NCBI GenBank assembly: GCA_045540715.1
Contig: JAZQHT010000010.1
Coordinates: forward strand, 87,254 to 151,253
DNA: 64,000 nt
From: UMGS1279 sp045540715
GTDB lineage: Bacteria; Bacillota; Clostridia; Oscillospirales; Acutalibacteraceae
Direction of reading: 5' to 3'
Numbering within the stretch: position 1 is the first letter of the stretch; every line of letters starts with the position of its first letter. The notes below the pieces were generated by a model, which was given only the letters and a program-made list of their open reading frames with translations, was not told the origin of the DNA and made no database searches. The position numbers and the translations under genes are program-made. Positions 60,866 to 64,000 of the stretch are shown here, one piece after another.

Positions 60866-61555
60866 TTATGCACCCAAATTAATTAAACTTAATGGAGAAA
60901 TATATTTGTCGTTTTCTTTAAAAGCTAAATGAAAATGCGAAACGTCTCCGCTTTCGCAAGGAATTGTGCCAACAGCCCCTATTGTGTTACCAGCTTTAAC
61001 TGTTTGGCCCTTTTTAACCGTTACCTTATCGTTAAGGCCACAATAAAGACCTGTAATATTATTGCCGTGATCAATTGTTACTATGGTGCCGTATAACGGG
61101 TCTTTTTTAATCTCTGTAACAGTACCGTCTCCGCAAGCTTTAACTGCAGTTCCCAAATCTGCTTTAATATCAAAACCTAAATGAATTCGCATATCACCAT
61201 AGGTTTTGGAATAAACAAGTTCGCTTTCTGAATAACCCTTAATTATTTCACCCGTTAAAGGTAGGGTAAAAAATGTGGCAACCGGTTTTTTCTCTTCAAC
61301 TTTCGGTGTAGAACTAACGTTATTTTCGGCCTTTATGCCGCTTACTTCACCCGCTACTGGCTGTTCGCTTGAAGTTGGTTTTAAAATAATTTCAACCGAG
61401 CTATTAAAACTTTCGTTTTCTGTAACGTTGGGTGCTTTTGGAATATTGCTTGTTACCGCAATGGCCGTAATACCAAGTGCTAAAAGACAAACACCAATTG
61501 CCGCATAAAAACCTTTGCCGTTTAAAAATTTTAATATTTTATTTTTAGCTTTCAT
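60866..61555 (-). CDS. spoIIQ: SpoIIQ-like M23 (LytM) peptidase
   Basis: 229 residues. Membrane anchor at 15-34, a 60-residue Ser/Pro-rich linker, then LytM domain (95-229): MRIHLGFDIKA (HxxxD), YGTIVTIDHGNNITGLYCGL and VSHFHLAF (HxH). The zinc ligands are intact, unlike Bacillus SpoIIQ but as in Clostridial SpoIIQ. Length and anchor fit SpoIIQ, the forespore partner of SpoIIIAH in the channel between the two cells. A general cell-wall endopeptidase is the alternative. Single gene. Confidence 0.75.
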   Translation of the reverse strand: MKAKNKILKFLNGKGFYAAIGVCLLALGITAIAVTSNIPKAPNVTENESFNSSVEIILKPTSSEQPVAGEVSGIKAENNVSSTPKVEEKKPVATFFTLPLTGEIIKGYSESELVYSKTYGDMRIHLGFDIKADLGTAVKACGDGTVTEIKKDPLYGTIVTIDHGNNITGLYCGLNDKVTVKKGQTVKAGNTIGAVGTIPCESGDVSHFHLAFKENDKYISPLSLINLGA

Positions 61556-61853
61556 ATAAATACCTCGCTTTATTTAAAAGTATTTTGCACCAAAATAAAA
61601 CATTATATTCACAAATATTAAATATTTGTTCACAATTTTAACACACAAACAAAGTTTTTTTATTTTATATTATAAATGTACTAAGAAACAGGAGCCGCAA
61701 CCTGTTTAGTACACGCTCTACCCTCCTCAAATTCCCTAAAAAGAAGGGGAAGACCGCCAAGCCGCAATTGGCGGTCTTCGTTTTTTAAAATTTTTTTAAA
61801 TTAACTGTTGCAAAACTTGAATATATAGTGTATAATATGAATACAATAGAGAT
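61556..61853. other. non-coding stretch holding a candidate small RNA and tRNA promoter
   Basis: Between the SpoIIQ-like gene and tRNA-fMet. No open frame. It holds the small RNA candidate at 61676-61790 and a promoter for the tRNA, TTGCAA (61808-61813), 17 bases, TATAAT (61831-61836). Confidence 0.7.
61676..61790 (+). ncRNA. candidate C-rich small regulatory RNA
   Basis: About 110 bases. Hairpin 1: GTACT..AAACAGG/CCTGTTTAGTAC (61678-61713) with loop AGCCGCAA. A C-rich single-stranded stretch CTCTACCCTCCTC follows, then a small TTCCC/AGGGGAA hairpin, and terminator AAGACCGCCA/TGGCGGTCTT (61750-61778) with T run. GCCGCAA occurs in both main loops. A TATAAA box lies just upstream. CCTCC-type stretches in small RNAs pair with ribosome sites of target mRNAs. 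No named family recognised. Confidence 0.5.
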
Positions 61854-61930
<77 letters not shown>

Positions 61931-61934
61931 TAAT

Positions 61935-61966
61935 AAAACCGCCATCTCTGGCGGTTTTATTTTTTA
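61935..61966 (+). terminator. terminator of tRNA-fMet
   Basis: 10-bp stem AAAACCGCCA/TGGCGGTTTT with a TCTC loop, then T run. Confidence 0.88.
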
Positions 61967-62032
61967 ATCATTAAGTTAATTTTGTTAAAGAGTCCAATCT
62001 AAAGAGCCAACATCTCAACATTTCCAACATCC

Positions 62033-62070
62033 AACCCGTGCGGTAGCAGGTGCTTTCCGCAACGGGTTTT
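62033..62070. other. hairpin at the 3' side of the integrase gene
   Basis: Outer stem AACCCG/CGGGTT and inner CGG/CCG enclose TAGCAGGTGCTTT; T-rich on the + side. The 8-mer TCCGCAAC in it also occurs at the 3' end of the tRNA (61921-61928). Possible terminator or recombination-site remnant. Confidence 0.45.
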
Positions 62071-62098
62071 ATTTGTTTGTGTTTCCCTATTTGTCAAG

Positions 62099-62992
62099 TT
62101 AATGTAATGCATGGGTATATGTATCGATTAAAGATTTTCTTTCTTCGCCATGGCCTAAATCTTTAAGTGTTTGTTTAATGCCGTATTTTTCGCAACGGTC
62201 CTCGGCCCAATATTTACGTATTGAATGATTACCACTTTTATTAATATTGCATTGTTTACACCGTCTATATAACCATTGATTGACGGAGTCCTTTTTCACA
62301 TTGAATAATAAATCTTGCGGCATTTTTCCTTTTTTTAATTCTTTGCAATAATCGGCAAAAACGGCATCCTTTATTATTATTTCACGATTGCGGCCGCCCT
62401 TATCTTTGAGAAAAAGCACTCTAACCTCGTCGCCCGTGATGAAGATATCACGGCATCGTATTTTTTCGCACATTTGGATTCTTGAGCCTGTCGCAATATT
62501 AAATTTAATAACGGCAAGAGATTCTGACATTTTTTTGACGTCGCAGATTTTTTCCAATTCTTCTTTTGTGAAAGCATAATCTTTTAATGTCGGAGCCGTT
62601 GAGATTTTGTCTCTGTCAATTGTGCTTGAATAGTCAACCTTGCAGCCGAAAGTTTTTAAAATCACTTTTTCAAACTTTCTAAAATATGATTGATAACACT
62701 CAAGAGTTTTTAAGGAACAACCCTCGGCAATTTTGGAGTCAATGAATTTTTGCACGATTGTTGAGTCAATATCTTTTACCATTTTTATTTCTTTTGTGTA
62801 TCCTTCAGCTTTTAACCAATTTGTAAAAGTCCTTGCAAAATCGCTTAAATTTTGTTTTGATTGCACCGATTTTATAAGGTGGGAATTATCGGACTCGTAA
62901 TTCTTTTTGTCGGCATGTTTATCAAAATGCAACCTAAAATTTTGATTTAAGCAAGTTTGCAGTTGATAATTTAAATTTGAACCTTTTGACAT
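62099..62992 (-). CDS. tyrosine recombinase (phage-type integrase)
   Basis: 297 residues. Core-binding N-terminal part (45-130: DFARTFTNWLKAEGY ... VQKFIDSKIAEGCSLKTLECYQSYFRKF) and catalytic domain (150-297) with Arg in IATGSRIQMCE, Lys in LKDKGGRNREI, HSIRK (HxxR), LGHGEERKS (His) and the nucleophile Tyr in LIDTYTH. It integrates and excises an element, probably one ending at tRNA-fMet 170 bases away. No excisionase is seen. Its codon use and the hairpin-rich non-coding DNA upstream differ from the rest of the window. Confidence 0.88.
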   Translation of the reverse strand: MSKGSNLNYQLQTCLNQNFRLHFDKHADKKNYESDNSHLIKSVQSKQNLSDFARTFTNWLKAEGYTKEIKMVKDIDSTIVQKFIDSKIAEGCSLKTLECYQSYFRKFEKVILKTFGCKVDYSSTIDRDKISTAPTLKDYAFTKEELEKICDVKKMSESLAVIKFNIATGSRIQMCEKIRCRDIFITGDEVRVLFLKDKGGRNREIIIKDAVFADYCKELKKGKMPQDLLFNVKKDSVNQWLYRRCKQCNINKSGNHSIRKYWAEDRCEKYGIKQTLKDLGHGEERKSLIDTYTHALH

Positions 62993-63120
62993 AATGCATC
63001 GCCCCTTTTATATATTGATAAACGATTTTGATTTTTTATTCTTTGTATAAGAAAAATAAAATCGTTTTTAATCCATTTTGATATAGATAAGGGTATATTT
63101 TACCCCTATTATTAAGTGTT

Positions 63121-63166
63121 TGCTATCGGTATTATAAACACTGTCGTGTTTTTAATACCGACAGCA
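63121..63166. repeat. large imperfect inverted repeat
   Basis: 46 bases: TGCT-TCGGTATTA-AAACAC, a TGTC loop, then GTGTTT-TAATACCGA-AGCA. 19 pairs with two symmetric single mismatches. No T run, so not a plain terminator. It lies 130 bases upstream of the integrase start. Confidence 0.8.
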
Positions 63167-63182
63167 ATTTATATTATTTTTA

Positions 63183-63370
63183 GCGGCCAAGGCCGCATAC
63201 CCTATTAAAAAGTTAATGATTTTTTCTTTCAGACGCAACCGCAAGATGCGGTAAATTCGCAACCCTACACTGTCGCAAAGTGTAAGATAAAACCGAGCGG
63301 GGAAATTGCCGCCCGTTTGTATACACTACCCGAAATCAAGACGGCGTAGACTGTATACGGGCAACTTTCG
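63183..63370. ncRNA. candidate structured RNA or recombination site
   Basis: Successive hairpins within 190 bases: GCGGCC/GGCCGC (63183-63196), CCGCA/TGCGG (63239-63251), TACACT/AGTGTA (63265-63283), and a nested one CCC-GTATAC-CTAC/GTAG-GTATAC-GGG (about 63312-63361). Strand and family are not known; it could be DNA sites for the recombinase or a folded RNA. Confidence 0.4.
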
Positions 63371-63578
63371 GATGTGGTAATTTTGAGTCGTTTTTCATTT
63401 TTGCTTATTCCGAAAATTGCAACAGTTTAATAATTCCTCCGTGCTAAATGTGTGTATTCTTTCCTCCTTTATTTTTATTTTTTTCAATTTGAATTGCACC
63501 TTTTTAGAAATTAAAAAACCTAACAATTAATTTAATAAAATATTTTTAAGAAAAAGTCAAAAAAACTTTTTAAAATGA

Positions 63579-63613
63579 AAAAACCGCCACGGGGCGGACT
63601 GTGGCGGCTTTTT
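63579..63613. terminator. bidirectional terminator
   Basis: Stem AAAACCGCCAC/GTGGCGGCTTTT with a GGGGCGGACT loop and runs of A and T on either side. A strong terminator with no gene next to it suggests a non-coding transcript nearby. Confidence 0.75.
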
Positions 63614-63896
63614 CTATTCAATTGTCAAGAGAAACTTCTTAAATCCTTTGATTGTTATTTCTTTATCCTACATTATATATTATAGATTATTATTTTTTTA
63701 TTTTCAAGTTTTCGCATCGGCAATAAAAAATATTACCGCAATAATGCTTGATTTTTAATTTTTTCGAGTTTTTGCAAAAAATAGGGGTTGTATAAGAAAG
63801 ACAAAGAAAGAGCCAAAGAAAAAGAAAGAATTGTTAAGGGTTTTAAATGTTTTATTATAGATTTATATATTAATAACTAATCTAAAAATAAATATA

Positions 63897-63981
63897 ATAA
63901 TAAACTAATCATGGAATCAATAAACTAATCACTACTTGTTAAAGATATATTAATCTATTAATTATAATATTAATAAACTAA
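63897..63981. repeat. AATAAACTAAT direct repeats in very AT-rich DNA
   Basis: ATAAACTAAT occurs three times (about 63899, 63920 and 63971), two of them extended to AATAAACTAATCA. Spacing is irregular. Could be iteron-like, or simple AT-rich drift. The window ends here. Confidence 0.45.
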
Positions 63982-64000
63982 TATATTAATATATAAATAT

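Larger units (their letters stand above)
62993..64000. other. 1-kb non-coding, structured and AT-rich region upstream of the integrase
   Basis: No plausible gene on either strand. 63119-63470 is rich in hairpins and less AT-biased; 63579-63613 is a terminator; 63640-64000 becomes extremely AT-rich, with a purine tract (about 63797-63830, AAAGACAAAGAAAGAGCCAA and similar) and repeated AATAAACTAAT. It resembles control or origin DNA of an integrated element rather than ordinary chromosome. Confidence 0.6.

Noticed and set aside
61676..61790. SRP (4.5S) RNA identity for the small RNA candidate
   Set aside because: The conserved SRP domain IV core (GGUCAGG...GGAAGGAAGCAGCC type) is absent.
63897..63981. 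CRISPR array from the AATAAACTAAT repeats
   Set aside because: The copies are only 10-13 bases with irregular spacing in AT-only DNA.

Overview
The window is AT-rich, gene-dense chromosomal DNA of a low-GC Firmicute, most likely an uncultured anaerobic, spore-forming gut Clostridium-like lineage. Supporting this are a SpoIIP gene, a SpoIIQ-like LytM peptidase, a lysine riboswitch of the Firmicutes type, CsoR/CopA, FeoAB with a DtxR-type regulator, a DUF1292 protein, and several enzymes of host or plant glycan breakdown (GH110-like, GH127-like and GH20-like proteins, DUF4434 proteins). No ribosomal RNA or CRISPR array is present, so a genus cannot be named.

Layout. 1-8.9 kb is the right end of a prophage or prophage remnant with a short-tail (podovirus-like) module: capsid (cut by the window edge), portal, adaptor, large tail or nozzle protein, coiled-coil protein, BppU-like and BspA-like host-binding proteins, XhlA-like protein, holin and amidase. 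It ends in a self-promoted barnase-type toxin gene with its barstar gene and a 36-bp duplicated barstar start. 8.9-15.3 kb carries a PHP-domain gene and a leftward sugar cluster (SIS protein, two TIM-barrel proteins, GH20-like protein) divergent from an IclR regulator, with matched operator-like repeats at both promoters. 15.3-18.95 kb is a two-component system with a secreted protein and a C39-type peptidase, flanked by copies of the iclR 3' end. 19-24.3 kb has a GH127-like enzyme, a ferritin-like protein and a lysine-riboswitch-controlled NhaC-type transporter with a DnaJ-like cysteine-rich insert.

24.4-36.9 kb is mostly housekeeping: rpsT, spoIIP, an LtaS-like gene, thrS, comM/yifB, a second DUF4434 gene, lipoproteins, a DUF368 (polyprenyl-phosphate translocase family) gene and the NAD(P)HX repair enzyme. 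37-43.9 kb is a leftward run of PHP, class II aldolase/SDR fusion, tandem aldolase, SGNH hydrolase and ApgM-type phosphoglycerate mutase genes. 44-46.5 kb has tRNA-Ser, a membrane protein, a probable 6S RNA, a DUF1292 gene and an orphan mazF.

46.5-58.7 kb is devoted largely to metals and the envelope: feoA-feoB-small Cys-rich protein with iron boxes opposite a DtxR-family gene; an acyltransferase-like/zinc-ribbon pair; a beta-propeller; an anion permease; a surface 5'-nucleotidase; and csoR-copA, where copA carries a fused CopZ-like domain preceded by its own ribosome binding site. 58.7-64 kb has a GH110-like enzyme, a small acidic protein, the SpoIIQ-like gene, a candidate C-rich small RNA, initiator tRNA, a tyrosine recombinase, and about 1 kb of non-coding, hairpin-rich and then extremely AT-rich DNA that looks like the edge of an integrated element.

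All calls come from reading the sequence and recalled family knowledge; no database search or folding calculation was run.
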